From the NCBI RefSeq assembly GCF_003752365.1, contig NZ_RJUO01000002.1:372001-436000 (forward strand): DNA of 64,000 nt. The letters are read 5' to 3'. This document shows, one piece after another, positions 7,653 to 16,197 of the stretch. Below the pieces are notes generated by a model. The model was not told where the DNA came from, ran no database searches, and was given only the letters and a program-made list of their open reading frames with translations. Position 1 is the stretch's first letter. The number at the start of each line of letters is the position of its first letter. A program made the position numbers and the translations under genes. The stretch comes from Frondihabitans sp. PhB188 (GTDB lineage: Bacteria > Actinomycetota > Actinomycetes > Actinomycetales > Microbacteriaceae).

Positions 7653-8801
7653 ATGACACCGCTGATCATCGGAGTGCTCGGCCTGCTGGCTGTCGCCGGT
7701 GCGACGGCGTTCGGGCCGCGCGTCGGAATCGCCACGCCGCTCCTGCTCGTCGTGCTCGGAATCGTCGTCGGGCTCATCCCCGCCGTGCCCGATCTCCCGA
7801 TCGATCCCGAGTGGCTGCTGCTGGGCGTCCTGCCGCCGTTGCTGTACTCGTCGTCGGTGTCCATGCCGTCGATGAACTTCCGGCGCGAGTTCGGCGCGAT
7901 CGGCGGGCTGTCGGTCGTGCTCGTGATCGCGTCCTCCCTCCTGCTCGGCCTGTTCTTCGCGTGGGCGATCCCCGACCTGCCGCTGGCCTGGGCGATCGCC
8001 CTCGGCGCGGTCGTGAGCCCCACCGACGCCGTGGCCACGTCGATCATCAAGAAGCTGGGCGTCTCGCCGCGCGTGGTCTCGATCCTGGAGGGCGAGAGCC
8101 TCCTCAACGACGCCACGGCCCTGGTGACCCTGCGGTCGGCCGTCGCCGCCGTCGCCCTGTCGTTCTCGGCGATCGGCGCCCTCGGGTCGTTCGCCTACGC
8201 GGTCCTCGTCGCCGTCGCCATCGGCTTCGCTGTGGGCAAGGTCAACCTCCTCGTGCGCAAGCGGGTTCAGGACGCCACGGTCAACACGGTGATCGGCTTC
8301 GCCGTGCCGTTCATCGCCGCGCTGCCGACCGAGGCGCTGGGAGCGTCCGGACTCGTCGCAGCGGTGGTGGCCGGGCTGGTGACGGGGCGGGGTGCGCCGC
8401 GCGTCCTCAGCCCGCAGCATCGCCTGTCGGACGCACAGAACTGGAGGACGGTCGAGCTCGTCCTCGAAGGCGCGCTGTTCCTGACGATGGGGCTCCAGCT
8501 CTCCCGCATCCTGAGCGACGTGCACGAGGACAGCGTCGGCGTCCCGCTGGCGCTGCTGATCGCGGCCGGCGCGTTCGTCATCACGCTCGGCGTGCGAGCG
8601 CTCTACCTGAGCCTGCTGCTGAACGGCCTGAAGAAGCGGGCCGCACGGATGGCGAAGTCGAAAGACCGCTTCACGACCATGCAGGGCCAGATCGACAGCG
8701 GTGAGCCTCTGGCGATCACCGACGGGTCGCGACGCGGAGCGAGCCGCGCCGGTCAGGAGCGCTTCGAGAAGGCGAGACAGGACCCCACGCGCCTCGCATG
8801 A
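7653..8801 (+). CDS. Na+/H+ antiporter (CPA1/NhaP type), N-terminal part, interrupted
   Basis: The 382-residue product covers most of the CPA1 transport core: about ten hydrophobic segments, the GAVVSPTDAVA motif and EGESLLNDATALV, which includes the family's conserved Asp/Asn residues. It then enters a charged loop (KKRAARMAKSKDRF onward) and stops at TGA 8799-8801. The missing final transmembrane segments, with WAGMRGAITVAAAQTLP, are found in the next frame from 8798. Relatives normally have both parts in one polypeptide of about 550 residues, so a 1-base indel is the simplest explanation; ATGA-coupled translation of two halves is the alternative. The -10-like CACAAT 6 bp before ATG 7653 suggests a leaderless start. 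Confidence 0.85.
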   Translation: MTPLIIGVLGLLAVAGATAFGPRVGIATPLLLVVLGIVVGLIPAVPDLPIDPEWLLLGVLPPLLYSSSVSMPSMNFRREFGAIGGLSVVLVIASSLLLGLFFAWAIPDLPLAWAIALGAVVSPTDAVATSIIKKLGVSPRVVSILEGESLLNDATALVTLRSAVAAVALSFSAIGALGSFAYAVLVAVAIGFAVGKVNLLVRKRVQDATVNTVIGFAVPFIAALPTEALGASGLVAAVVAGLVTGRGAPRVLSPQHRLSDAQNWRTVELVLEGALFLTMGLQLSRILSDVHEDSVGVPLALLIAAGAFVITLGVRALYLSLLLNGLKKRAARMAKSKDRFTTMQGQIDSGEPLAITDGSRRGASRAGQERFEKARQDPTRLA

Positions 8802-9316
8802 TGCGCACGAGACTGGTGCGGGCTCTGGCCGACATCGAGTACTACCTGCAGGCGCCGCTCGGCTGGAAGGAGGGCACGATCCTCGTCTGGGCGGGCATGC
8901 GCGGCGCCATCACCGTCGCGGCGGCCCAGACGCTCCCGGAGGACGCCCCTCACCGCAACCTCCTGGTGTTCATCGCCTTCGCCGTCGCAACGGGGTCGCT
9001 GCTCCTCCAGGGCGGCAGCATCGGCTGGCTCGTGAAGCGACTGGCGCCCGCGACGACGAACCCGGCCGACGAGACGGCGGAGCGCACCAAGATCATGACG
9101 CTGATGCAGGAGGCATCGGCGCCGCTGATGACGGACTACCAGCGCGGCGACTTCGTCGACAAGGAGACGCGGCTCGCCGTCCTGCAGGCGCAGCGGAACG
9201 CACTGCTCGACGCCCGCGACGACGGCACGTTCGACGCCGAGATCCTGCAGAGCTCCCTGGTCGTGCTCGACGCGGATCAGATCAGCATCGACCTGCGCGG
9301 CGGCCCGAACGGCTGA
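8798..9316 (+). CDS. Na+/H+ antiporter (CPA1/NhaP type), C-terminal part
   Basis: The 172-residue frame continues the antiporter after the frame change: DIEYYLQAPLGWKEGTILVW, then WAGMRGAITVAAAQTLP (the conserved penultimate membrane segment of CPA1 exchangers), another hydrophobic helix and a cytoplasmic tail. Its ATG overlaps the upstream TGA (ATGATG with TGA inside). This frame is open upstream only back to a stop at 8702-8704, so the frame break must lie between 8705 and 8801. It may be translated by termination-reinitiation as a separate subunit, or be the 3' part of a frameshifted gene. Confidence 0.8.
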   Translation: MMRTRLVRALADIEYYLQAPLGWKEGTILVWAGMRGAITVAAAQTLPEDAPHRNLLVFIAFAVATGSLLLQGGSIGWLVKRLAPATTNPADETAERTKIMTLMQEASAPLMTDYQRGDFVDKETRLAVLQAQRNALLDARDDGTFDAEILQSSLVVLDADQISIDLRGGPNG

Positions 9317-9360
9317 GCCGACGCGGGTCGCTCGACTCGCGCGGCACAGCCAGCGAGCGC

Positions 9361-9753
9361 CTATGCGTGCGCGAGCCGGCGCGCCGGCCGCAGGCTGACG
9401 CGGTACGAGCGCGGCACGGTGGCACCGGCTGCGAGCAGGGTGCGGCCGTCGCGCGGGTCGCGCAGAGGCAGATCGCCCGACAGCAGCGGGACGGTCGTGT
9501 ACCCCGCCTCGGCCTCGCGCGCGGCCACCCGGGGCAGCGCGATCCGGCACAGCGGCAGGCCGGCGAGCCCCAGCGCGAGGACGACGACGGGCGCCACCGT
9601 GACGCTGAGGTCGGGCTGACCGGTGGTGGCGACGGACAGCAGGGCGCCCACGAGGGAGACGAGACCGAGCACCGTCATCGCTCCGGCGAGCACGAAGGCC
9701 AGAGACCACGTGTACGCAGGAACTCCGCGAACCAGTCCGTTGCTGCCGTCCAT
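9361..9753 (-). CDS. Small membrane protein, unknown
   Basis: The 130-residue protein has two predicted membrane helices (about residues 14-42 and 50-70) and a basic C-terminal tail ending RPARRLAHA. ATG 9753 has a GAGAGGGG ribosome binding site 6-9 bp upstream. I recognise no family. It stands alone between the antiporter (convergent) and the 139-bp gap 9754-9892, where nothing further was seen. Confidence 0.6.
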   Translation of the reverse strand: MDGSNGLVRGVPAYTWSLAFVLAGAMTVLGLVSLVGALLSVATTGQPDLSVTVAPVVVLALGLAGLPLCRIALPRVAAREAEAGYTTVPLLSGDLPLRDPRDGRTLLAAGATVPRSYRVSLRPARRLAHA

Positions 9754-9892
9754 GCGCGACCCCTCTCTCGTGAGGGTCGGCGTTCCGCCCTCGTGGCAAG
9801 GCTAGGGTCGCGGGCGCCTCTCCCGCGCCTCCACGTTCTGGTGCCACCCGACCGGGTGATAGCCCCGGCGGCACCCGGGAGCAGACCCGTCG

Positions 9893-10303
9893 CTACAGGA
9901 GATCGAGCTGCTGCAGGATCCCCAGGACGTCCGTCGAGCCCCAGCGGTCGCGGGCCTTGCCGTCGGCGAACCCGATCACCTGCACGTTGCGCACGGTGAA
10001 GCGCTTGCCGGTCGCAGCGTGCCCCATGAACTCGCCGGTGTGGGTGCCCGACAGGTCGGTGATGGTGATGAACTTCGCGGGCGTCGCGATCGTCTCGACG
10101 ACGTCGTGATCGATGTCCGAGAACGACTTCCCGAACGTCTCCCAGAACCAGGCGATGCCGCCGCCGCCGGCAGGCTGCCCCTCGGCCGGGTCGTGGTCGG
10201 CGAAGTCGACGTCGAACCTCTCGCCGAGCTCCAGCGACTGGTCGCGCATGCGCTCGATCGCTGCGAGGGTGGCCTCGCCGCCTTCCGTGATCTCCGTTGC
10301 CAT
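9893..10303 (-). CDS. SnoaL-like/ester cyclase family protein
   Basis: The 136-residue protein resembles the NTF2-fold SnoaL/ester cyclase group: an N-terminal helix-rich segment (ATLAAIERMRDQSLELGERF), HDPAE, then FSDIDHDV and the beta-sheet core GTHTGEFMGHAATGKRFTV. Such proteins are either polyketide cyclases or, more often in actinobacteria, uncharacterised small-molecule binding proteins; no substrate can be inferred. It starts at ATG 10303 with a GGAGAGGAG ribosome binding site and lies 77 bp downstream of the GH42 gene on the same strand, so it may be cotranscribed. Confidence 0.7.
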   Translation of the reverse strand: MATEITEGGEATLAAIERMRDQSLELGERFDVDFADHDPAEGQPAGGGGIAWFWETFGKSFSDIDHDVVETIATPAKFITITDLSGTHTGEFMGHAATGKRFTVRNVQVIGFADGKARDRWGSTDVLGILQQLDLL

Positions 10304-10380
10304 GCCGGTTCTCCTCTCCGGCGCGCCCGGACGGCGCACACCCCGCCAGTCAACGCCCGGGGTACGCGCGCGCCACTCGG

Positions 10381-12474
10381 CTAGCCGGGGGTCACCACCA
10401 CGCGGACGTCCCAGGCGCCGAGCGACAGGGCCGCGCCGGCCTCGAGCGCGTCGCCGGAGTGGAGGTCGGCCGCCGCGAAGGGCAGCTCGACCGAGGCGGG
10501 CGTCCACGACCAGTTCTGCACGACGTGGAGGCGCTCCCCGGCCTCGTTGACGGCCGAGTGCACGCGCACGGAGCCGGCGGCGGGACGCCACGGCCGGGCG
10601 GAGCCGATCTCGCCCGCCCAGGCGAAGAGGCCTTGCGCGAACGGAGGGTTCGGCAGTGCGCCGACGGTGGTGACTCGGCCCGAGCCGAGCTCCTTGGTGG
10701 TGACGGCGGCGTAGCTGCCGTGGTGCGGGTGGTCGTAGCGGGCGAGGACGGTGGCGTCGGTGGCCTCGTACGCCTCGATCCACTCGACCGCCGCGGCGTC
10801 GTCGGGCAGCTCGAGCCACGAACCGGCCACTGCGACGACAGGAACCGGCGCCTCGACGTTGGTGTACTCGTCGTACCAGGCCCCCGCGACGTCGGCGAGC
10901 CCGCCCGGAGCGACCTCGAGCCGGGCGCGGGCCTCGAGGTCGGCGTACCCGGTGCGGGGTCCGACGATCAGGTGGCCGCCGGCGGCTGCGTAGTCGCGCA
11001 GCCACGCCAGGACGGCGTCGTCGGCCACGTAGTAGGCGGTCGCCACGAACACCGGGATCTCGGCGGCGATGACCGCGGGGTCGAAGTCGAGGATGGCCGA
11101 CGTGTGGAAGAGCCGGGTCTGCAGCCCCGCGTCGAAGGCACCTCGCTCGAACGCCTCGACGAGCGGCGAGTAGGAGTCGTCGATGGGCCAGCCGCCGGGG
11201 CCGGCCAGAGGTCCGAACTTCTCGAAGGCCCACTTGGAGGCGTGGTCGTAGAGGAGGCCGACGTGCGCGTCGGGGGTGAGGCCGACGATGCGGTCGCCGA
11301 GTTCCTGCAGCTCCGAGCCGAGCGCAGCGATCTCGCGGTACGTGCGCCCCGGCTTCTCGCTGTGCGGGAGGACGCCGCCCCAGTAGGTCTCCGGGCCGAA
11401 GTGGAGCGTGTGCCAGTGCCAGTACTCGATCATCTGCGCGCCGCGGCTGATGAGCGCCCAGGCGCTCTGGCGGCGCTGGCCGGGGTAGGCGGGGTGGTTC
11501 ATCGACGAGAAGCCGATCGAGCCCGCGCCGACCTCGGTGACCAGGAACGGCTCGTGGCGGGTGCCGTACATCCAGTCGGCCGAGTGGTAGAGGCCCCAGG
11601 TGCCCTGGGTCCACCATGTCTGCGGCTTGATCTCGGAGTCGGGGAGGGTCAGGGCGTCCTGCGCCTTGAAGTACGGGTTGCCCGCCGTGACCGTCATCAT
11701 CTGCCCGATGGCGTCGTCGCGGATCGTCGGGCGCGTGTACGACATGCAGGTCATGACGAAGCGGTCGCCCGCGTACTCGTCGACGATCGCGGTCTGCCAG
11801 GCCATGTACTCGGTCAGGAGGTCGGCCTGGAAGAGCCGCCACGCGAGGTCGTACTGCGGGAGGAAGTTGCTGTCGGGGCGCCAGAGGTCGCTCCAGTCGG
11901 TGAGCCGGTGCGACCAGTACGTCAGGCCCCAGGTCTCGTTCAGCGTCTCGACGGTGCCGTACTTCTTGCGGAGACGGTCGCGGAAGCGCTCGAACGCGTC
12001 GTGGTTGTGGATGACCCAGGCGCCGGGCTCGTTGTCGACCTGGAAGCCGATGATCGCCTCGTGCGACGCGTGGCGCTCGAGGATCTTCCGGACTACGCGC
12101 TCCACATGGAACCGGAACGCGGCGTGCGTGACATCGATCTCCTGGCGCATGCCCCAGCCGAACGGCCTGCCCGTGGCGATCTCGACGTTGAGCTCGGGGT
12201 AGCGGCGCTGCAGCCACGGCGGGATCGCGTAGGTCGGCGTCCCGAGGATCACGCCGATGCCGTACTCGGCGGCGGCGTCGAGCACGGGGGTGATCCACTC
12301 GAGGTCGAAGACGCCGTCTTCGGGCTCCCACGTCGACCAGACCGACTCGCCGATGCGGATGACGCTGAAGCCCGCCGCCTTCATCTCGTCGAAGTCCTGC
12401 TTAAGTCGCGGCGTCGGCTGGTACTCGTGGTAATACGCCGCGCCGAACAGGACCTGCTTCGGGGTGTAAGACAT
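10381..12474 (-). CDS. GH42 beta-galactosidase
   Basis: This 697-residue cytosolic enzyme hydrolyses terminal beta-D-galactosides. It opens with LFGAAYYHEYQP, the typical GH42 N-terminus, and has the acid/base Glu in QVDNEPGAW (about residue 145) and a candidate nucleophile Glu in LVTEVGAGS (about residue 320). The later part has the trimerisation-like Rossmann domain and a small C-terminal beta domain. ATG 12474 gives the canonical start. The gene is divergent from a LacI regulator, and the gap holds a perfect LacI-type palindrome at 12541-12565, so local control is likely. No dedicated galactoside transporter adjoins it. Confidence 0.93.
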   Translation of the reverse strand: MSYTPKQVLFGAAYYHEYQPTPRLKQDFDEMKAAGFSVIRIGESVWSTWEPEDGVFDLEWITPVLDAAAEYGIGVILGTPTYAIPPWLQRRYPELNVEIATGRPFGWGMRQEIDVTHAAFRFHVERVVRKILERHASHEAIIGFQVDNEPGAWVIHNHDAFERFRDRLRKKYGTVETLNETWGLTYWSHRLTDWSDLWRPDSNFLPQYDLAWRLFQADLLTEYMAWQTAIVDEYAGDRFVMTCMSYTRPTIRDDAIGQMMTVTAGNPYFKAQDALTLPDSEIKPQTWWTQGTWGLYHSADWMYGTRHEPFLVTEVGAGSIGFSSMNHPAYPGQRRQSAWALISRGAQMIEYWHWHTLHFGPETYWGGVLPHSEKPGRTYREIAALGSELQELGDRIVGLTPDAHVGLLYDHASKWAFEKFGPLAGPGGWPIDDSYSPLVEAFERGAFDAGLQTRLFHTSAILDFDPAVIAAEIPVFVATAYYVADDAVLAWLRDYAAAGGHLIVGPRTGYADLEARARLEVAPGGLADVAGAWYDEYTNVEAPVPVVAVAGSWLELPDDAAAVEWIEAYEATDATVLARYDHPHHGSYAAVTTKELGSGRVTTVGALPNPPFAQGLFAWAGEIGSARPWRPAAGSVRVHSAVNEAGERLHVVQNWSWTPASVELPFAAADLHSGDALEAGAALSLGAWDVRVVVTPG

Positions 12475-12540
12475 CGTGCTCTCATTCGTCGTCGAACTGC
12501 GCGCGCGCAGAGGCTGTACTCGCGCTCTTGCTTTCCATGT

Positions 12541-12565
12541 GCGAAACTGTTTCAATAAGTTTCGC
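12541..12565. promoter_or_regulatory. LacI-type operator palindrome between GH42 gene and its regulator
   Basis: Perfect 8-bp arms GCGAAACT (12541-12548) and AGTTTCGC (12558-12565) are separated by 9 bp. Inside lies a second palindrome GAAAC-T-GTTTC (12543-12553). It is AT-rich against a GC-rich background, 67 bp from the GH42 start and 69 bp from the LacI start. It is the obvious site for the adjacent LacI protein. Confidence 0.75.
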
Positions 12566-12633
12566 TGGCAAATCGAGGCTACGAGCACGATCGATCCCCG
12601 TCAAGCATCGACTGTCGTCGTGAGGGGCATTCC

Positions 12634-13716
12634 ATGGCACGCACACCGGACTCCCGGCCGACCCTCGATGCCGTGGCAGCGCTCGCCGGCGTCTCGAAGG
12701 CGACCGCCTCGAAGGTCCTGAACGGGCGGCCAGGCTCTTCCGAGGCCACCCGCGAGCGGGTCGAACGGGCGATGACCCAGGTCGGCTACACGCCGCTCTC
12801 GCGCGAACGACCCGGGCGCGGTCCCGTCCACGTCGTCTTCGACACCCTGGTCAACCTCTACTCGATGAAGGTGCTCGAGGGGCTCGTGGCGGCGAGCCGC
12901 GGCGCCGGCGTCGATCTCGTCACCACCGTGCTGCGCGTGCCCGGCGACGGTCAGGAGCCCCTCGTGCTCGACCGAGCGTGGGTGCAGTCGATCACCTCAC
13001 GCGGCCATCAGGGCGTCGTGCTCGTGACGACCCGCGTCGAGCCCTGGCTCGTCGCCGCGTGCCGCGAGTCCGGGCTGGCCCTCGTCGCGGTCGACCCGCC
13101 GAGCGGGCCGAACGCCTCGGCCGCGAGCCTCGACGCATCGTTCGCGAGCATCGGCTCCAACCACTTCGCCGGCGGCCTCCAGGCCACCGAGCACCTCATC
13201 GCGCTCGGGCACCGCCGCATCGGCTTCGTGAGCGGCCACCCGGCCGGCGCTGACGAGCGCGAGCGATTCGGCGGCTACCGCGACGCGCTGGCCGCGGCGG
13301 GCATCGTCGACGACTCCGAGCTGATCGGCGAACCCCTCGGGGCGTGGCCCGTCGACGCCGCTCCCTCGAGCCTGGATGCCGCCGAGCTGGAGACCGCGCG
13401 GCTGCTCGCCCTCGCCGACCCGCCGACGGCCGTGTTCGCCACGAACGACGGCGCCGCGTTCGGCGCCATCCGGGCCGTCGTCGCCCGAGGGCTCCGGGTT
13501 CCCGACGACGTCAGCGTCATCGGCTACGACGACACCTACTCGGCGATGCCCATGCCGACTACGCTCTCGACGATCCGCACCCCCATGCGCGAGATCGGCC
13601 GCCTCGCCGTCGAGACCGTGCTGCGGCTGGCGTCGGGCACGGCGCCGTCCTCGCACCACGTGAAGCTCGCGACGTCGCTGGTGGCGCGGGAGTCGACGGC
13701 GCCGCGCCGCCCCTGA
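12634..13716 (+). CDS. LacI-family transcriptional regulator (GH42 locus)
   Basis: The 360-residue regulator has an N-terminal HTH (TLDAVAALAGVSKATASKVL, about residues 10-29) followed by a periplasmic-binding-protein-like effector domain with the usual VSVIGYDDT segment. ATG 12634 follows a GAGGGG ribosome binding site. It is divergent from the beta-galactosidase and probably represses it and itself through the palindrome at 12541-12565, with a galactoside as inducer (inference). Confidence 0.92.
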   Translation: MARTPDSRPTLDAVAALAGVSKATASKVLNGRPGSSEATRERVERAMTQVGYTPLSRERPGRGPVHVVFDTLVNLYSMKVLEGLVAASRGAGVDLVTTVLRVPGDGQEPLVLDRAWVQSITSRGHQGVVLVTTRVEPWLVAACRESGLALVAVDPPSGPNASAASLDASFASIGSNHFAGGLQATEHLIALGHRRIGFVSGHPAGADERERFGGYRDALAAAGIVDDSELIGEPLGAWPVDAAPSSLDAAELETARLLALADPPTAVFATNDGAAFGAIRAVVARGLRVPDDVSVIGYDDTYSAMPMPTTLSTIRTPMREIGRLAVETVLRLASGTAPSSHHVKLATSLVARESTAPRRP

Positions 13717-13754
13717 CGGCCCGCCGCGCTGACGACGGCGCGATCCTGCGACCA

Positions 13755-13790
13755 GAGACGGCCCCCGCGCGGCTGCACGGGGGCCGTCTC
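13755..13790. terminator. Bidirectional hairpin terminator
   Basis: Perfect 13-bp arms GAGACGGCCCCCG (13755-13767) and CGGGGGCCGTCTC (13778-13790) with a 10-nt loop separate the convergent LacI and siderophore-binding genes. Confidence 0.75.
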
Positions 13791-13803
13791 GGGAGCGAAC
13801 CGA

Positions 13804-14835
13804 CTACTCGACCTTGGCGACAGCCGCCTTGATCATGTCGACGTAGCGGTCGAGCGCGTACGGCAGGCTCAGGCTGGTGATGACCGTCGAGGCCATCGCG
13901 AGCTGCTGGTTCGTGTTGGCGACGTAGGAGCCGCGCTTCACGGCGGGGATCTGCGCATAGAGCGGCTGCTTCTCGATCTCGGCCTGGTTGGCCTTGTCGT
14001 TGAACCAGGTGAAGACGATGTCGGTCTTGTCGAGCTCATCGGCCTTCTCGAGTCCGATGGTCGAGACGAAGGTGCCGGCCGTCTTCGGAAGGGCCGCCGC
14101 GGTCTTCTCCGGCGTCAGTCCGAGACCGGAGATGATGTCGACTCGCGGGTCGCCCTTCTGGTAGATCGACAGCGCACCCGGCTCGGCGGCGTAGATGTAG
14201 GTGAAGTCGTACTTGGCGAACTCGGGGTTGGCGGCGGCGGTGTCGGCCAGAGTCTTCTTGATGCTCGTCACCTGGTCGTCGGCCTTCGCCGTCTCGCCGA
14301 GCGCCTTGCCGATGATCGAGATCTCGTCGCTCCACGAGGTGCCCCACGCCTCGCCGGGGTAGGCGACGGTCGGTGCGAGAGCGCTGAGCGTCTTGTACTG
14401 CTTGGCAGTGATGCCCGACTGCGGCGCGATGATCACATCGGGGTTCAGCTCGGCCAGCGCCGTCATGTCGATGTCGGGGTAGACGGCGAACGTCTTCGGC
14501 AGCGCGTCGCCGCGCTTCTGGATCGCCTCGGTCACCCACGGGTAGTCCTTCTCGGAGTCGCCTCCCCAGGTGACCTCCTCGATGCCGACAGGGGTGGTGC
14601 CGAGCGAGACGACGGTGTCGGCCGCGCCCCAGCCGATGGTGACGACGCGCTGAGGCTTCGACTCGATGGTCGCGGAGCCGAGTGCCGACTTGATCGTGAC
14701 CGGGAACGCGTCGGCGGACGAGCTCGACGTGTCGGTCGAGCCGGCGTCGCTCGAGGTCGAGCAGGCGGCCAGCGAGAGGGCCAGGGCAGCGGCGGCCGCG
14801 ATCGCGGCGGACTTGCGCAGGAGGGAGGATGACAA
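13804..14835 (-). CDS. Iron-siderophore ABC transporter substrate-binding lipoprotein
   Basis: The 343-residue protein has a lipoprotein signal (lipobox LAAC near residues 22-25) and a class III binding-protein fold of the FepB/FecB/FhuD type: RVVTIGWGAADTVVSLG, then LNPDVIIAP and the long helix joining two lobes. It should capture ferric siderophores outside the membrane for an ABC importer. No permease or ATPase gene is adjacent, so it either serves an importer elsewhere or is a stand-alone receptor. The start is TTG 14835 behind GAAAGG. The upstream palindrome 14887-14905 matches the DtxR/IdeR iron-box pattern, so expression is probably induced by iron starvation. Confidence 0.9.
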   Translation of the reverse strand: MSSSLLRKSAAIAAAAALALSLAACSTSSDAGSTDTSSSSADAFPVTIKSALGSATIESKPQRVVTIGWGAADTVVSLGTTPVGIEEVTWGGDSEKDYPWVTEAIQKRGDALPKTFAVYPDIDMTALAELNPDVIIAPQSGITAKQYKTLSALAPTVAYPGEAWGTSWSDEISIIGKALGETAKADDQVTSIKKTLADTAAANPEFAKYDFTYIYAAEPGALSIYQKGDPRVDIISGLGLTPEKTAAALPKTAGTFVSTIGLEKADELDKTDIVFTWFNDKANQAEIEKQPLYAQIPAVKRGSYVANTNQQLAMASTVITSLSLPYALDRYVDMIKAAVAKVE

Positions 14836-14868
14836 GGGCGGTGCCTTTCGGGTGGGGTCGCATCGACT

Positions 14869-14905
14869 TTATTAGGTCATCCTTAGTTAGGCAAACCTTG
14901 CCTAA
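14869..14905 (-). promoter_or_regulatory. DtxR/IdeR-type iron box and promoter of the siderophore-binding gene
   Basis: TTAGGCAAACCTTGCCTAA (14887-14905) is a 19-bp perfect interrupted palindrome with the layout of DtxR/IdeR boxes (TTAGG-N9-CCTAA). On the minus strand a -10-like TAATAA lies at 14874-14869, which places the box over the -35 region, a repressing position. A weaker half-matching copy (TTAGGTCATCCTTAGTT, 14872-14888) overlaps the -10. Confidence 0.8.
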
Positions 14906-14943
14906 TCTGCAACGGCCATCGTCGAGCGCTCACGCAGGTCCGG

Positions 14944-15411
14944 CTAGAGGGCGGCCTCGCGCTCGAGCAACGGGCCCAGGCGCATCGGCAGCACCTCGGT
15001 CAGCGCGATGGTCGTGTTGGTGCGGACCACGCCGCGGATCCGCAGGATCGCCCCCGTCACCCGCCGCAGATCCTCTGTCGTGGCGGCGACGACCCGCGCC
15101 AGCATGTCGCTCTCGCCCGTGATGGCGTGCAGCTCGATCACCTCGGGCAGCGCGGCGAGGCCGGCGACGGCATGCTCCTCGTCGGCCTGGCTCAGCGCTA
15201 TCGAGACGAACGCGGTGAGCGGCCTGCCGAGCGCCGCCGGATGCACGCGCCGGCTCTGCGCGCCGAGCGTGCCCCCGTCGACCATGCGCTTGAGGCGGGC
15301 GTGCACGGTGTTGCGCGAGACGCCGAGCTTCGCGGCGAGCGCGACCACGGTGGCGTCGGGGTCGGCGTCGAGGGCGAGGATCAGGCGGGCATCGAGAGGA
15401 TCGACGGTCAT
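14944..15411 (-). CDS. Lrp/AsnC-family transcriptional regulator
   Basis: The 155-residue regulator has an N-terminal winged HTH (LDARLILALDADPDATVVAL, then LGVSRNTVHARLKRM) and a C-terminal RAM/ligand-sensing domain (VIELHAITGESDMLARV). The length is normal for the family. Start ATG 15411 is favoured because CAGAAT lies 6 bp upstream, suggesting a leaderless transcript, and because the longer frame is not conserved-looking. It is divergent from the YitT-like gene (97 bp between starts), the most likely target. Confidence 0.92.
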   Translation of the reverse strand: MTVDPLDARLILALDADPDATVVALAAKLGVSRNTVHARLKRMVDGGTLGAQSRRVHPAALGRPLTAFVSIALSQADEEHAVAGLAALPEVIELHAITGESDMLARVVAATTEDLRRVTGAILRIRGVVRTNTTIALTEVLPMRLGPLLEREAAL

Positions 15412-15508
15412 GTGAGCATTCTGCCCGGAATCGATGGCTGGCATGGGCGTGTGCACGTTTCTGCGCCCGATGCTTGCGCGTCGGCCCACGCGCACCGACG
15501 ATGGGGCC

Positions 15509-16165
15509 GTGACCCAGACGCTGCCTGCCGCCGCTGCCACGACCGCGCCGGCCCCCTCCCCGACCCGCCACTCGATGATCGAGGACGCCCTCGGCATCGC
15601 GACGGGCACGCTCGTCGCGTCGCTCGGCCTCTTCCTGCTGAAGTCGGCCGGCGTCGTCACCGGTGGCACCGCGGGGCTCTCGCTGCTGATCAGCTACGCC
15701 ACCCCGGTCCCTTTCGGCGTGCTCTTCTTCGCCGTCAACGCGCCGTTCTTCGCCCTCGCCCTCTGGAAGAAGGGCTGGATCTTCACGCTCAAGACCGCCC
15801 TGTCGGTGGCCCTCGTCTCAGGACTCTCATCGGTCCACGTCGCCGCCCTCGGCGTCTCGCACCTGTCGCCGGTCTACGCAGTGGTCGTCGGCAACGTGCT
15901 CGCCGGACTCGGGGTGATCGTGCTGTTCCGCCACGGCGCGAGCCTCGGCGGCTTCAACATCGTCGCGCTGATCGCCCAGGAGCGCCTCGGCTGGCGCGCC
16001 GGCTACGTGCAGATGGGCTTCGACGTCGCCGTCGTGCTCGCCGCCTTCGCCGTCGTGCCCGCCTGGCTCGTGCTGCTGTCGGCCGGCGGTGCGGTCGTCA
16101 TCAACCTCATGATCGCGCTCAACCACCGCCCCGGCCGCTACGCCGGGGTGCCGCGCTGGCTCTGA
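15509..16165 (+). CDS. YitT-family membrane protein
   Basis: The 218-residue integral membrane protein has five to six hydrophobic segments and the family motifs SAGVVTGGTAGLSLLIS and HGASLGGFNIVAL, where a repeated G-G-x-x-G-hydrophobic pattern is typical of YitT/YczE (DUF161) proteins. Transport of small molecules is suspected for the family but not established. GTG 15509 is chosen because GACGAT lies 6 bp upstream; an in-frame ATG at 15434 would add 25 atypical residues. Divergence from the Lrp gene suggests amino acid-linked control. Confidence 0.85.
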   Translation: MTQTLPAAAATTAPAPSPTRHSMIEDALGIATGTLVASLGLFLLKSAGVVTGGTAGLSLLISYATPVPFGVLFFAVNAPFFALALWKKGWIFTLKTALSVALVSGLSSVHVAALGVSHLSPVYAVVVGNVLAGLGVIVLFRHGASLGGFNIVALIAQERLGWRAGYVQMGFDVAVVLAAFAVVPAWLVLLSAGGAVVINLMIALNHRPGRYAGVPRWL

Positions 16166-16197
16166 CGCGCGGCCACGCCACCCGATCACGACCCCGC

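Noticed and set aside
4081-7656. Plus-strand frame of 1191 codons
   Set aside because: It runs through the HepT-like gene, the repeats, the radical SAM gene and ndh in the wrong frame or antisense, with arginine/alanine-rich sequence typical of GC-rich shadows.
10297-12558. Long plus-strand frame antisense to the GH42 gene
   Set aside because: The minus strand carries clear GH42 motifs and a proper start and operator; the plus-strand translation shows no family resemblance.
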